64,000 nucleotides of DNA from Neurospora crassa OR74A (GCF_000182925.2 NC_026501.1:5001917-5065916); one strand, 5' to 3'; counted from the stretch's first letter, positions 12,299 to 25,842 are shown. The notes: generated from the sequence alone by a model not told the origin. Translations and numbers: made by a program.

Positions 12299-13971
12299 TG
12301 GAACTTCCAGAAATTCATATGCATGCAGCATATTGGATAAAAGACATTCAGAGAGCGAAAATGGACGCGAAGCGTCGAGCGCCACCAAGCGTGGTAAACC
12401 TGCACTCGAACTTGACTCGCCCAAACAACGTGCAGTAATGCTCTTACAACTACGGTCTACCTGGCGAAGATCAGATGAAGCGGCCATGCCTCTCCGCTGT
12501 CTGGGTTTCGTCCCTTTTAATTTGCGGGTTGCTGAGTGCTGGCATAGGCAGTAAATGCCGCGCCGAGTATACTATGTGGGCGCATCCAGCGTGGGCTTGC
12601 GAAACTCTCTTCATGAAATAAGCTAAAAGAGCTCGCAGCGCTTGCCTGGTTTCAGACTCGAGAAGTAAGTTCAGTTAAGGGATGATTTAGAACTGATTGG
12701 AGATTCGAAAGGGCCAGCTCCATCCGCGAAGATACAGCGAAAGGGACGGACGGATAGTTGGCATTCCCCTCAATTCTGCAGTAGGAATTTGAAGTCGCGG
12801 TCCTCTCAAGCTTGACCTTGCTAATACAACTTGGCATCGCGTGGTTTGATTCCTCTATCATTTCGACAGACTGGCGGCCTAGGAACAGGTGTTTTGCATA
12901 CAAGGTGTAGTGTGGGATGTGGATATATTATGTCTTGACTGCCCAAGCCATCGGAGTTCCTCCTCGCGGGGGTGATGGCCGCTCATTTATCGTCAAACGT
13001 CGACACGAGGCGGAGCCAATGCAGAATACGCTCGTCGCGGTTTCCAGAGGATGACATAGTCCCCAGAAACAATGGAGATAGAAAAATGATGTTGATATAG
13101 CGGATTCCCAGGTCAAAAGGGAAACGGGAGCTGGAAAGAAAGTAAGGGGAAGAGGTATAGACTCATCAGGCCTTTACTAGCAATTGGCTCAAAGCGAACG
13201 TCGGATAGATGACTCTAAATAGAACATTGGTACAGCATATCTTAAGAGAAAGCCCCCAATAGAACCGGTCTAGTGTACATGCAGGATTGATCATCTACTG
13301 GCATTAACACTCTCATTACAGTTCTTTCGTTGTGCCACGGGCATCACATATACACCAAAACTCGTATAAAAATCTAAATTAAACCATGTATCGCTGCGCC
13401 CTAAATGCTGTTGTTATGCACCAGTTGCCCTATTATTCTTCAGTTCCCGTTTTATCCCTTTGCTCTCGTTTTCTTTATTGTACGTGCTTTTCAGCACAGA
13501 AATTACTTTCAAGACACAATCACCATCGTCTATAGCGCTACTCCATGCTCTATGCGACTTCCTTCATCTACTGATTTTCCGCTTCCTGGCCTCAAAGATA
13601 TTCTTCATCTCCCCATCCAGGCTGGGCAAGATGTTGCCGTTCTGCCACCGTCATGGCGAATTCCATGGAACTGGTCGACTGTTCAACGTTGACTGAGTCA
13701 TGGCGGAATGACGAGATGGGGGAAACCTAGTATCAGGATAGTCATGTTCTTGGAGTGTTGGCGAATGCGCCTATCATCCCCAGTCCTTTGTTTTCACTCG
13801 CTGTCTCTGTATGATTCGGGGCGGAGCGTTTGTTGTAGCGATGGACTTTATTGACGTAGCGATATGTGATCGGAAATATGCCCGCTCTCGTTCTAAAAAA
13901 CGGCAAGAACCTGGATTCTAATGGTACCCCAATGGAAACTTATGGGGCCTTTCTCTCCCCCGTCATCAGAC
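12299..13971. other. Convergent intergenic region between bub2 and the Izh3-like gene
   Basis: This gap lies between the 3' ends of two genes that run towards each other, so it should hold two 3' UTRs. The frame at 12264-12554 overlaps the last Bub2 exon out of frame. Frames at 13405-13696 are pyrimidine-rich and without family features. I see no RNA gene or repeat. Confidence 0.6.
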
Positions 13972-15444
13972 CTAATACATGGGGCAAGCATCCTGGGCGC
14001 GCCTGAAGGCATTAGAAAAGAACTCCTGCATGGCATTGTAGTGAAACAGGATGCCGCCGAGAACAGCCATGTGCCAGAGGTTGTGGCTGCCGCCAACGTA
14101 ATCGAACATGCCGGGGCACCACCTTTCAGGGACCTTGCTGGCGTAGACGAGAGCACCGAGGAAGTAGACGAAGAGCGACTCGAGTATAGGCGAGTAGTGC
14201 TCCCACACCGACATGCCACCGCGGGTGAGCCAGATCTGGAAGATGGGTAGGAAACCGCTGGCGGAAAGACCGATGTAGAAAGCGACTCTCACCCAAGCCA
14301 TATCCTGCCCGTTAAAGCGAGGGTGCCACGGGAGGATAACACCGCCGACACCAAGGAAAGCTGTCGCGATCATGTAGACCCACCGGCTAACGGGCTCGCA
14401 GTAGAAGGCCGTGTATTCGGTGGTGATGATGGAAGCAGCGATGAGAAGCGAGATGCCGGTGTAGTCGACGCAGGCGAACATGGAGATCAGATTGACATCG
14501 GCGACGGAGTTCATGGTATGCCAGATGACGCTGCAGGCCAGGCATTGACAAGCCGCGAAAAAGAAGATGGCGGCGATGACGATATCGGTCGTGGTGCTCT
14601 GCGAAAAGTTGATGCTGGTCGGGTAGAAGTAGAAAGCAACGGCCAGGACGAGAATGAGACCTATGGCATGGGACCAGATGTTGATCAGCTCGTTAGAGAA
14701 AGTGAAAGCTGACCTGATGCAGGCCAGCTTGTTTTCGGAAAACCGATAGCCTTTTTGAATATGGGGATTAATCCTCCACGGGATTGGGAGCTCCTCGTAG
14801 CTGATCAAGCCCTTCTCCCTCGCTTGATTAATGGCACGCTGAATATGGTCTTCAAGGTTCTCGGCAGCACGCATGGCCCTCTCAATACCCTCCTCCATAA
14901 CTCTCTTGCCCTCGCCCATGAGACTCTCGGCAGCATTGGCCAGTCCCTTCTCACGAAGCTTGGCGGCCTGGGTCTCCAAATCTTCCAGCAATCCGTCCAG
15001 CAGATCGATGCCGACCTTGGCCTTTTCGTTCAGCGATCCAGCGGCGGCCATGGCTTCGTGATAGCTCGTCTCTAGGGTCTCGACCAGAACATGGAGACGT
15101 CTGCGTCCGGCACCCATCACTTCCTCCGAAACGTGAGAACATCTTGTTCGTACGGCCTGCAGCGTAGACAGGGCCACCTCAATCGAGGAGTCGAGAGTCA
15201 GTTCTCCATAGTTCTCCCAGTACTCCAGCCGGCTCTCTAGCTCGACGAGGAAGGCATCCATCTTGAGCAGCAAGGCCTCTTCGCCATCCACGATACTGTT
15301 GACAAACGACTTCCGCCGGGCATTGAGCTGGGATTTCCGGCGATTCCGGAGGGCCGGTCTTTCGGGGGCATTGGCTGCGCCCGAGGCCCGAGCCTCGGTG
15401 TTGTCATCATGGGCGGCGAAGGAAAAGGGGGAAGCACACTCCAT
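13972..15444 (-). CDS. Izh3-like PAQR (adiponectin receptor/hemolysin III family) membrane protein
   Basis: Single-exon gene of 490 residues. Residues 40-215 form a long helical, charged, probably coiled-coil region. The PAQR core follows at 221-480, starting with IPWRINPHIQKGYRF and containing seven hydrophobic segments. Putative metal ligands are His309 (SVIWHTMNS) and His454/His458 (SHNLWHMA), all at family positions. The long cytosolic N-terminal region is what distinguishes Izh3-type fungal members from the shorter Izh1/2/4. Yeast IZH proteins are linked to zinc and sterol homeostasis, and the family includes ceramidase-like hydrolases; the precise reaction here is not known. It runs convergently to bub2 and divergently from the THO gene. 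Confidence 0.93.
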   Translation of the reverse strand: MECASPFSFAAHDDNTEARASGAANAPERPALRNRRKSQLNARRKSFVNSIVDGEEALLLKMDAFLVELESRLEYWENYGELTLDSSIEVALSTLQAVRTRCSHVSEEVMGAGRRRLHVLVETLETSYHEAMAAAGSLNEKAKVGIDLLDGLLEDLETQAAKLREKGLANAAESLMGEGKRVMEEGIERAMRAAENLEDHIQRAINQAREKGLISYEELPIPWRINPHIQKGYRFSENKLACIRSAFTFSNELINIWSHAIGLILVLAVAFYFYPTSINFSQSTTTDIVIAAIFFFAACQCLACSVIWHTMNSVADVNLISMFACVDYTGISLLIAASIITTEYTAFYCEPVSRWVYMIATAFLGVGGVILPWHPRFNGQDMAWVRVAFYIGLSASGFLPIFQIWLTRGGMSVWEHYSPILESLFVYFLGALVYASKVPERWCPGMFDYVGGSHNLWHMAVLGGILFHYNAMQEFFSNAFRRAQDACPMY

Positions 15445-17056
15445 GGTTGTGCGGTTGTTCGGTTGTTCGGTCGGTTACTCGAGGTTTGGCAAGAGGCGAG
15501 TGCCGTGTGCGGACTGGTCGTTACCCGAAACGCTGTGTGATCCAGGCCCGTGATTCGAACAGTCGTGGCGTCAACCGGTGAGGCTGTTATCATGTGCAGC
15601 ACGAAGGATGTCAAGACACGGTATCGGAAGCCGAAGCGATGGTGGTGACACAGAGGAGTCGGCGAAGTTCGAAGTCTGCCACAGAGGTGGGAAGGACGTC
15701 GGGACGGGAGGGGCTCTGAGTTCCGACGGAAGCGTACTAGCCGTACCGATTGACCACTGGTTTCGCGCGCTTCAGGGGATTTCGATTTGCTCGGAGGAAA
15801 CAAGACAACGATTTCCAGAAGGCAAAAATTTGCGTGGGTCCGCACTGCAAGCTGGTTAGGTTGGTAGATCGGTTTGACTTGCAGGTATCTCGACGCACGA
15901 CGCTTCTTTGCAAATACCGTCTGTAGACTGCGCAACTTCTGAATGATTTTATAGACAACAACGCAGAAGATTTCGAGAACAAGACTTTAGAAAGGAGACC
16001 AGAGTGGAGATCAAGATGGGAAAGCGGGAAGAAACCACGGACACAGGAGACACCGAATGGAAAGGGTCAAGAGAAATGGCTCGGACTCCCAAGAGTTCCA
16101 GGGAAGTGGAAGGCTTCCACTTTTTCCCTCGCCGTCTCATCCTATTAGTCGCCCGCAGAGCGCGCCGAGCGTGCCCAGCCGCCGGCCTCTTTTTCGTTGC
16201 TCGGCGTTCTGTTTTGATGGGCTCCTGTAGTAATGGACCACAACTTCTTCCACCGGGCTTCCCTTCTTCTTTACCTTTTTCCGTCTTCCTTTTGCAGGCT
16301 GAAGTCCCTCCCGCAGGTAGGGCGAAATGGGCCGTGATGGGTGAGAGACAATGGAGAAGCCGCGGGGCATTTTGGTGAACTGCCATTCATGGGCAGTCGC
16401 ATCTCATTGAGCGGCGATCATTGCGGTGCATTTGGCGGTCGTCAGGAGGAACCATTCCATTTGTTCTCTTCCTGAAAGGGGAACGCCTAGAACCGCCTAA
16501 ACCGCACATGGTTCTAGCGCAAGCAGGGAAAACCTGTAAAGATCTCTGGCCAATAATGTCGCGGGAATACGGCCCTACCGCGCTCAGATCCCCACCTCTG
16601 TGGAGTCCCAAACTGCGCTGTTTCGAGCCTGTGACGCTGATCCAACGCGCACTAACGAACGACGGGAAGTGTCCGCCAAGCCTTTGTGTCTTTTGTTCAT
16701 GCCTGCCTCTACTGCCCATGGCGAAAATCAATCGGTCAAAGATGGCTTCATCCAGAACCCACAAGCGACATCATCTTCCCCGCGAAATCAGAAGGATTGA
16801 TGGTGGCTAATCAACCACGCGGCGACCTCATTAACCTCTGCCCGTTAAACCACTCTTGGTAAATGCATTCACCCTCCCTCGAATATTGTCGTCAGTCGAA
16901 ACCGGGCTGTTTGAAATCAATCTTGGCTTACACATTTCCACGACAGTTGGCCCTACCAAGTCGTGTTCTTATCGAGATTCGTGCCATTCACAGCTTCAGC
17001 AACTTCAACGTTGCCATCGCAACCGACCGACAGAAACCACGATACTGACGATTACC
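15445..17056. other. Divergent promoter region between the Izh3-like gene and the THO gene
   Basis: Both neighbours read outwards from this 1.6-kb gap, so it should contain two promoters and 5' leaders. Several overlapping frames of 60-145 codons occur on both strands (for example 15949-16386 minus against 16004-16378 plus); these mirror one another and lack family features. A pyrimidine-rich stretch at 16240-16310 and a C/A-rich leader just before 17057 are typical of fungal promoters. Confidence 0.55.
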
Positions 17057-17840
17057 ATGGCCGCCGACGGATCCATCACCGATCCCCTGCTCGTTACGGT
17101 TCTTGACACGTCGAGAGCCGCGCGCGAGCAAGCCGTGGTTCTCATTGATCGCATCCAAGAAGCGCTTGATGCTGCAGGCAACGGGCCTCTACCTTTGGAA
17201 GCCCAGGCGGAAATCTCAAAGCAACAGAAACTGCTCAACACCAATATCGCCCAGCTCCGCGGTCTACACCGGTCTGCTCATTTCAAGGCGCGTGAGACGA
17301 AAGGTCAAACAGCAGAGGTACGCCACGAGGTCGACGTGCTCCATCTTCAACTACAAAATCTCTACTACGAACAAAGACATCTGGAGGGAGAAATCGCAGC
17401 TTGCGAGTCCTTTGAGTTAGTACCCTCTGAACATTGTTGGTTGTCGTTCTGCGTAACAGTGATTCGCTGACAAAAGCTTCTTTCAGGCATACCTATCAAA
17501 AGCTTCCTCTGATTCCTGTCGAGGAGTTCCTAGCTCTACATCCCGAGCATGCTGATGATGATGAAAATGACCTCATGGTGGCGCGCATCAATCATGAGAG
17601 AACCGAGCGAGAAGCGCTTGAGCAGCAAAGGGTCGAGTTGCAGAAGCGCAAACAGAAACTGATTGCCGATAACAAAAAGCGACGCGACGATCTGGCCAAT
17701 CTGGACAAGGATTTGGAGAAATTCATTGATGTGAGTAGCTTGAATCTGGTCTCGATCTGTGGATTTGTGACGTGAAAGCTTGACTAACCCAAGTCTAGGC
17801 CGCGAAACCCATTCAAAAGCTCTTCGAAAAGGTTGTGTGA
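17057..17840 (+). CDS. THO complex subunit 5 (Thoc5/FMIP)-like coiled-coil protein
   Basis: Exons 17057-17415, 17487-17730 and 17799-17840 give 214 residues. Introns are 71 bp (GTTAGT..CAG) and 68 bp (GTGAGT..CTAAC..TAG). The sequence resembles the N-terminal Thoc5 family: a helical start, then REQAVVLIDRIQEALDA, then the landmark HLQLQNLYYEQRHLEGEIAA, and after the first intron HTYQKLPLIPVEEFLALHPE. The remainder is heptad-like coiled coil (about residues 140-200) ending AAKPIQKLFEKVV. Animal Thoc5 is about 680 residues; short forms like this are usual in filamentous fungi. The expected role is coupling of transcription with mRNP assembly and export in the nucleus. Confidence 0.85.
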
Positions 17841-20800
17841 GGCGGCAATCCATCATGCATTGCACCTCACTGCTGTGCACGAGTTACATGGCTGTTTCAC
17901 TCAGCATCTCCTTGCCATTCGCAGGATATGCGTGACACACCGAGGTTTATACCCGCAAAGACGCCTTCAAAGCAGCTAAAACTCGCTAAAAACCGCCACA
18001 CAAGACGATGGCCATCGAGTATTGCATGAGATGCAAGCTCTAGTGTTTAACGCCAGATCCGCATTGCCACAAGGTTGCCAGCCTTACTATGGTTTGTTCC
18101 TCGCCCGCCAGTTTCGAGGGAGAAACATGGCTGGGTTGTTTGTTGGGACTGGGCACGCCTTGAGTCTAAGATATGACTAGGCCTGATGTTGCCATGGAGA
18201 TTGCCCGTTCGGTAGGCCCTTCTATCAATGTCGAAGAAGGATGTCTTCTGAAAGGTTACGTCGACATTGAAATCGTGCTTACACAAAATGATGAAGCTCA
18301 TACTTGTCAATCCTGTCGTCAGGGAAAATATGGAGTAAAGCCACGACGGTCATCGCACCGGTGCTCGCTATCCTTGCGAGCTACGTGGATTATGGGAGGA
18401 ATGGACAAGAAGCGCGCCCATCATTATAAGCGCGCCGGTGCAGGTATCGATAAGGTTCCAACTGCAAGGATATGGTCGGGTACAGTGGAACATAACATCT
18501 GGATGATGTCTGCACCGTGAGCTGGGTTTCAGTCTGGTATGCGGAATCAAGCGGAAGAGGACAGGAACTGGACTGAACTTTGCCTATATACAATTCGGTT
18601 TACAACATGACGCTTGACCCATATGAGAGATTTGTTCTCGAACTCCCCATTGAATTTTATCCCCTCTAATCTTCCAGGGCTGTGATCTTTACCAGTACCT
18701 GCATATATAGTTTGACAACCGCTTTACGCGCTATAACATGGTTTCTGCAAGCTCGCGATTTCTTCGCGATAGAGATTACTACACCTTGGGACATGTGTGG
18801 TAGCCCAGACCATCATTGTGTGCCAAGTACCTGGTTCTCAGTAAAATTCTGAAGGCGCAGAGGATTGACCCGAAATCATCCGCGGTTTCCCCCGACTAGG
18901 CGGACTGTCAAGTTGACCATCACTTCCTACTCATGCATTGGGTTTTCTTTTGTCATTTTGCCCGTTGTGTTCGATCAGAACATCGTCAAGTCTCAAAGAA
19001 CCTGTGATTGAGGAACAACAGCCCACGTGCATCCAAAAGCCACTATCGCCAAGCAGAAGCAATCAGTACAGATGTAACCTGCCCGATTCTGTGGTTACAG
19101 CGTTACGTACCTGCATTCTCGACCGACTACCATGGCACAGTGAGAGTTGATCTCATGAAAAAGCACAATGGTATCACAATGCGTTAGACCATTATGAGTA
19201 CGTAATCACAGCTGGTGAACATCTGGACCATGATGTATCCTTTCCCATCATCTATCCTGTGTTTTCTTCCTCCATTACAATCCATCTCGATCACCAACAG
19301 CGAAATCAAAATCACAACCCAAGGCACAGATATGCCAACAAAGGAGACCTTTAATTGAGGACTCTTCGGTCACGTCCTTGGTACAATGAATGCTTCAGCC
19401 CGAGCAACAGTCTGCGAGGCAATGTATGGAGACTTTAACCGTGTCCAAGGCCCTACTTTGTACAACACATTTGAGGAAGTCATGTACACTGTGTAGATGT
19501 GGTGCAACAGTTGGGCACAAACCGACATGGTCTGGGCCTGGCAGAGAAAGGGACCCAGGGCATCACGGATCGCAAAGTGGTCTTCAACCAAATACGAGTG
19601 ACATGACAATCTAACCCTGGTTTGTTTGTTGGTTTGGTCCAAGAAACGCCCATTTCCACTCTTGTACTACTAGAATGGAAAAGTATTCCGGGTTTGAGTG
19701 GACGGGTGCCGTCGGGGACTGCTGTCTTATATCTTTTCTGGGATTTGAAGTCCTTGATTGAAGATGAAGAGAGGCATAAGAAGGCTTTTGTGGCGGTTTC
19801 AACCCTGGCTAGTGTGAGAGTTCCAGATTTCCCCTGTTCAACACATGGCTGAAGAACCAAACTAACCAACCAACCAGCATCGAATTGTAGTACCGTGGCC
19901 TCAATCTCACCAGTTACAGAAGCCCTTGACGGATCTGCCCCAGGACCACAGGGAAAGACGGTCTACAGTACTTAGGTACATACTATGGAACATGTATGGT
20001 AAAGGCCATAACTTGTCTTCACGCATCCGAACTGAACTGGACCAACGGACGGCATACCGCTTCTCTCTTTTTTTTATTTTATTACTCAATGTGGCTTCAC
20101 TCACATCACGATGCTGAATACATACCACTAAAATCTCACCCATCCCTTTGACGGCGCAGATGTAACTTCACATCCACACATGCTGTGGCCAATCAATCGA
20201 TTCAATTCCATGCAGAGTACTGGTTGGCGCCGCGGCATGATGCTACCTCTGCAGTGGCTCAAGAGCTCGAATGAAGCCGGACAAGACGATTGTGCGTGAT
20301 TCCAAAGGGCCTGCCTGTGTGGGTCCAAGGTCAGGTCAAAGTCACCTACCTCTACCACAGTACACTACGCAGTACAGTCTAGTAGTGGTTAAGGTTGCAG
20401 TTAGGGTTAGTTTGTTTTTGGAAGGAGGGGGCTGGCGAGAGGCTCCCGCGTGTGAAATGAGAGTTCAACGCCTTCTTGAACTCGGGTCTCGTTGTCGTAC
20501 CTTTAGCTGCTTAGTTCTCCATTACTGTTGTGTAGTACTTACGCTAATGAATTCCTGCGGTCGCGAAGTTGGCGCGAACTTAATAGTGTATAAGCTTCAG
20601 TTAAGGTCTTGGCTGAGCTTGGCTCTCGGCTCGTATGGCCCCACACAGGTGGTTCCTGAGCTGTTGGATACAGCGCTTTTATCCGGGTTGGCTCGAATTG
20701 TACTGTTAGCGTTCGCAACTAGTCTTGACGAGCTCCTTACCTTAGCTGGCGAGCTAGGGCGCTGAACCTAGGTATACCTGCTGCGTATCTATGTAGTGGG

Positions 20801-23552
20801 GACGCTAAAAACTTTTGCACTGACCGTTAGGTAAACGGATAGAGGTAACGGAGATGCTCTGTCGGAAAGGAAACGGACGCTCTACACAGAAATACTACCT
20901 CTAGTATGTGAGAGGCTTGAGCTTTCTAACTTCGTATACAGTATCCTCTACTGGGATATAGCGTAGCTTGTTTGCTTTATTTCCTCGGGATGCCAAAGTT
21001 GAATCTTGGCACAAGAAATAGCCAGTCTGTTGTCAGTCTCTTCCCTAGTTGTCAAGTTACGGTACTGAGATGGAAGAACTACTAGTACATCCCAGCAGAA
21101 GTCACGGTGTAAATCCGTTGTGTGGAGCTCACACAAACTGCTCACAGTAGAGGCGGCCAAAACCCAAAGCTTGCATTTTAGGCATCACTCTGGCACAGCA
21201 ACCATCACGAAGTCCTCACCAAAGGACACAGTTTACACTATGACAGTGAGAGCCCAAAACTACTGACCATTTTTCAGAACGCTGAGCTCTCGTTCGCATC
21301 ACACCATGCACCCGGAACTAGCCCTATCACCAAACCCTAACCGCTAACCCTCAAACTACTACTATGTAACCTTGGGACAAGCCCGCTAAAAAAAATCACA
21401 CAGTTGATTTGACAAGACAGACAATTGATTTGCCCATCTCTTATCTGGAAATGCAACATCTTCCCAGTTGGATTGTCTCATTGTCCTGGCACGATCTACC
21501 TACTGCGTAAGAAGAATCTCCGTCATGAGTGAGAGTATGCGGTATCGGAGCTGAGTCTACTTATTACACTCTGCACCGTGCAAGTCCCGTCGAGTGGAGT
21601 TCGTGGCTGCTTCTTGGGTGAAGGTTTCTCCCTCCCGCCCTTGGCGAAGCTTGTTTTTCCTGGGGGAAAGCTTGATTTGTCTGATTCAAATTGTACCTGT
21701 AGGAACATACTTGGCGCCTTGCAACGTCCAAATGAACTATAGCGCGACAATTTCTAGCTCTGGCGAATCCACTTCTTGCAAGTTCATGCAGTTACAAGAT
21801 TTATTTGAACTGATCCAGTTACAAGATTGGTTGAGCAAGATCACATTGAGTGAAGAATGTGGAAGCAGTGCCAGAGGGATAGTGTGTGTAGAAGATCTAG
21901 ACTGCCAAGGCTTTCCATACGCAGGGACCAAAAAGGGGGTTACTTAGTAGGGGTTGGGTGATGGCCTTTCAGCCCCCCCTCTTTAGCAAAAGAAACCGAA
22001 TGTGGAAGGATCAACACCTAGGGTCAATGAGATCTCAAGGGTCCATAAGCAGAAAACATCAGGATGCTTGCAGGCAAGTAACCGTCAAGATAATTTCCCA
22101 CTCATACCGCGCAGAACGCATAGGGACATGTGAAACAAGGACATCAAACACAACCGACATTCTCATCACCTGGAGAGATCTCATACCAACACAAAGCCCG
22201 GTCAAGTCTGACCATCCAAAGTATCCACAATATTGAACAGAGGCGCAGTCGGGTGGTTGCTGTGGGCTAAAAGTCAGTAGACGTGATGGGATAAACCAAC
22301 CATTGTGATCAATTCGGCGTTGGATGCAACGGTCGATTAAATGACTCAGTATACTGGATCCATATCCTTTGGTCCGGTCTTGCGAGGTGACGGAAAGATA
22401 CGTTCTGAACGTGTCCTTCAAAGAACGACCAAATTTGACGAAATTTCAGGGGGGGAAGTCCTGGCTTCGAAATGAGGTTTCTGAAACTGGGGGTAAAGGC
22501 TCCATCCAAGCCATCGCTTAACCCCCATGTCTACCTACTTAGCGCCGTCAGCTTGCAGTGTATCAAGTGCGCACCGCGAGACATTTATTAACAGAGGTAT
22601 CCGGTCGTCTGATCTTTCCTGTACATCGCAAGAGCGGTACAAATTCCTCACCGTCGAAATGGTTCCTCACCGTTATGAGTCAGATCGGCCAGGCACAACG
22701 AACCGTTCAGTCGGCCGCCGCTACCACACTTCCACCCAACCACCTTCGGCGCCGTTGCAGCCAGCAGCACAACCAACTGCACCGCCTCCCGAACCGCCAC
22801 TCCCTTTCTTCTCCCCGAGGGTCTTCCCAGTCATTAGACGTCGATTATCCTTGAAGTTCCCCATCATTCCCACAGCTTCCTATTCCCGTGCTCCCTCCAC
22901 GTGTACCTTTTGACCGGGCACCAATCCCCGTTGAATGATTTGGAACGTGTCCGAGGAAGTTCCGCTCAAGTGCCGCTATGTCCAGGCAGAACCGTTGTGC
23001 TTGAGCCACAAATGAGCCGTGGTTCGTTATCGGCGGTGAGGTACCGTAAAGAATCTCAGCCTCAGGGACAGCGACAGAGCACCCGGGCACTTGCCCAAGG
23101 AATTTTACCAAATCAAAAGAAGGGACGACAGAGGCCGAGAGATCCCAGCGTGGTGTGGTCCGATTCCAAGTGGAAGTCTCCCAAGAAGGATTCGACGAGG
23201 GGCAGACCGGCAATGCTCCCTTCCAGTCGTGTCCGTACGTAACGTAGAAGAAATACATGATGATACTCGTGCAAAGTAAAATTCTAGGGTTAGTCCTGTT
23301 GCAAGGGTCGCGCTTGTTTGAACATCTTCCATTTCAATACCACTTTCCGGACCATCCACGTTTGCCTGTTGCCGCGGCTGATCCTGACTGGGTTTTTGGG
23401 CTTTCCTTCGACCTTTTCCCTTTGTCTTGCTCGCCGGCCACCACAACGGCACAACCTTCAGTCCTGGTTCGACTGCACCACTTCATTTTCTTACGACACT
23501 TATTGTTCCCTTTCTTTACCCGGAAACATTTGTCGCCTCTTCTCATATCCAG
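17841..23552. other. 5.7-kb region with no recognised gene
   Basis: No frame here shows a family motif or joins to another by splice sites into a convincing protein. The longest (20271-20765, plus, 164 codons) is Leu/Ser-rich and featureless. Composition is near that of the other intergenic DNA, unlike the RIP block. Small telomere-like words occur (about 20400 and 21330). A stretch at 20400-21200 has uneven codon-like texture and could be an old repeat, but I cannot name it. The final kilobase is presumably the promoter of the glycosyltransferase gene; its C/A-rich part (22680-22900) gives overlapping frames on both strands. Confidence 0.5.
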
Positions 23553-25842
23553 ATGTTCCTCATTACGTGGTGTTCCCGGCGCGCCGGCGGCCTGGCTATG
23601 GCCGGTACGATATGGTTAACATACTGGGTTATCTCTGGAGAACGCGGGCATCAACTACATGGCTACAAACAACATGAATCAATCGACAGTCTTGCCTCTA
23701 ATGCGCCTACCAACAACCTCGTCGGCCCCAGTAACCGGGTCCGCGTGTTCGCCTACTACTGTCTTCTCATCCACTTGCTCGTCGCCATATTCCCACTTCG
23801 TTCGAACTGGGCCCTTTTCACTATCACGAAGAGCCTCCAGAAGATGGCGCACATTGCGACCGCCAGCAGAGACCTTGATTTGGCCCATCAGCGCCGCGGT
23901 TCTTCGACCTCATTATCCAGCGCCGAAACTCTGACCTCCTCCAGGGAGTTGACCTCAAGCTCGTGCAGCGAAGCTGGAGAATCCGACATCGAGCTCAGCG
24001 TTGACTCCGAAATGACGCCCAACATGATCATCCATGCCATCGTCATCCCTAACTATAAAGAAGAAAACGACACGCTAAGGGAAACACTCGAGGTTTTGGC
24101 ATCGCACCCTCAAGCACGAGCCACCTACGATGTGAGTTTCCCATCTCAGATCCGTACCTAACTCAAGTCTCTCCCGGCGATGGCATAATTCCCTGGCGCT
24201 CCGTTAGTAGGGCTTTGAGGAGCGAAGCGAAACGAGTGAAGTTATGGACTCTGACTGACGGCTCTTTACCAGGTCTACCTAGCCATGGAACAGCGGGAAA
24301 CCGATGTGGAGAACAAAGCTATGTTGCTCGTAAACGAGTTTATGAGACGATTTCGGTCCATCAGCTTTACCGTGCACCCGTCAAACATCCCGGGAGAATT
24401 GGCTGGAAAAGGCAGCAACCTTGCGTGGGCAGCGAGACAGCTCAGCCAGAGATATACACCTGCTCAACGGAAAGATGTAATTGTGACTGGAATCGATGGT
24501 AAGTGCCGCGGCGTCGCGATTGGAGGGTGGCTTCCCGCTCCTGAATCCCACGCCTTCCGCTCTTGGCTTCTTGCAAGCTTGATTGCGCATCATGATTCGC
24601 TAACCAGCCACGCCTACAATGCAGCCGACAGCCATCTCTTGGCCAATTATTTCACGCTAGTCACTACAATGCACGTGGCACATCCCCGAACGGCGACGAC
24701 CACCTTGTATTCCGCGCCGATTATCTTCGATCGCAATGCTCACAACGTGCCTGCTATAGTCCGGGTTGCGGACATCATGTGGTCCGCCGCCGGTATGTCG
24801 GGATTACATGAAGGGTCGTATGTTGCGCCCCCTACATCAGTGTACTCTCTGCCACTCGAATTGGTCGACAGGGTTGGGGGTTGGGATTGCGATTCAGAGG
24901 CCATTGGAGAGGACCTTCACATGTATTTGAAGTGCTTCTTCGCTCTCAACGGAAACCTTACCGTCCGAACGGTCTTGAGCCCCGTCAGCCAGACCAACGT
25001 TACCGGCGGCGGGCGCGACAAGGGCCTCAGAGGAATCGGCATGGACATGAAGGCCCGGTATAAACAAGCGCTACGTCACATGTGGGGCGCTTTGGATACG
25101 GGCTACGCATTGAGGAAGATGGCTGAGGTTTGGAGGGAAAGGAAGCACACATCGCGCGCATTCCGCCCGCTTCATACTTCCCCGTGAGTACTATCTGCAT
25201 CCATTTTTGTACGTGGAAAGGATACGCTAACACAAGTCCAATCTAATTAGAGACGGCTCCGATGGCTACATTCCCCAAGCCCAACTCGATATTTCCAACC
25301 GTACTGGCTTCTTCTCGGATATCGTCACCGATACGTTAGAAGGGCCAGACTACACCCGTATCTTTGTTTTGTTTCATCGACTATTCGAAGCCCATTTCTT
25401 GCCGGTGCAGATGACTATCCTGGTGATCGGCTCTACGCTGTACCTGTGGCTGGTAGACGGGGCGGCTGATGCACCTGGCATAGGATGGATATTTGGTGTT
25501 TGCAACGTCCTACGCACTCTTGGATTCATAGAGGTTGGCCTATACCTCTTCCTCTACGAAAAGTTCCACAAGATTTGCGTCGAAACTCGCGAGAAGGAGA
25601 TGAGCGACGCCGGCCTCACCAAGGGCATGCATTTCTCGCACCGAGCGCCCAAGAAGAACTGGATCGATTATTTCATGGTCCCACTAGTTGCGACGGCATA
25701 CGGCTCCATTCCTTGCGCTCAAGCTCTGATCTGGCACTTTTGGACGTTGGACCTGGTCTATACCGTGAGCAAAAAGGTAACCCGACAGAGAGGAAAATCA
25801 GTCTCATCCACACCAGAAAAGAAGGTTGAGACAATGGTATGA
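23553..25842 (+). CDS. Multi-pass membrane glycosyltransferase, GT2 family
   Basis: Exons 23553-24131, 24273-24498, 24625-25183 and 25251-25842 give 651 residues. The third intron boundary is in frame (126 bp, GTAAGT..GCTAAC..CAG) and its removal creates the catalytic DxD (IDADSHLL, residues 268-270). Two helices lie near the N-terminus (about 10-35 and 65-90). The GT-A domain starts at IVIPNYKEENDTLRETLE and has GGWDCDSEAIGEDLHMY as the second acidic motif. A Gln/Arg-rich RYKQALRHMWG stands where the QxxRW-like acceptor motif belongs. Three or more C-terminal helices follow. The architecture is that of a processive or membrane-anchored GT2; the donor and acceptor sugars are unknown. The frame is open back to 23427, but the first ATG in it is at 23553; a further 5' exon cannot be excluded. 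Confidence 0.85.

Noticed and set aside
20271-20765. 164-codon plus-strand frame in the gene-free region
   Set aside because: Does not begin in good context, has no motif or membrane pattern, and neighbouring DNA offers no exon to join.
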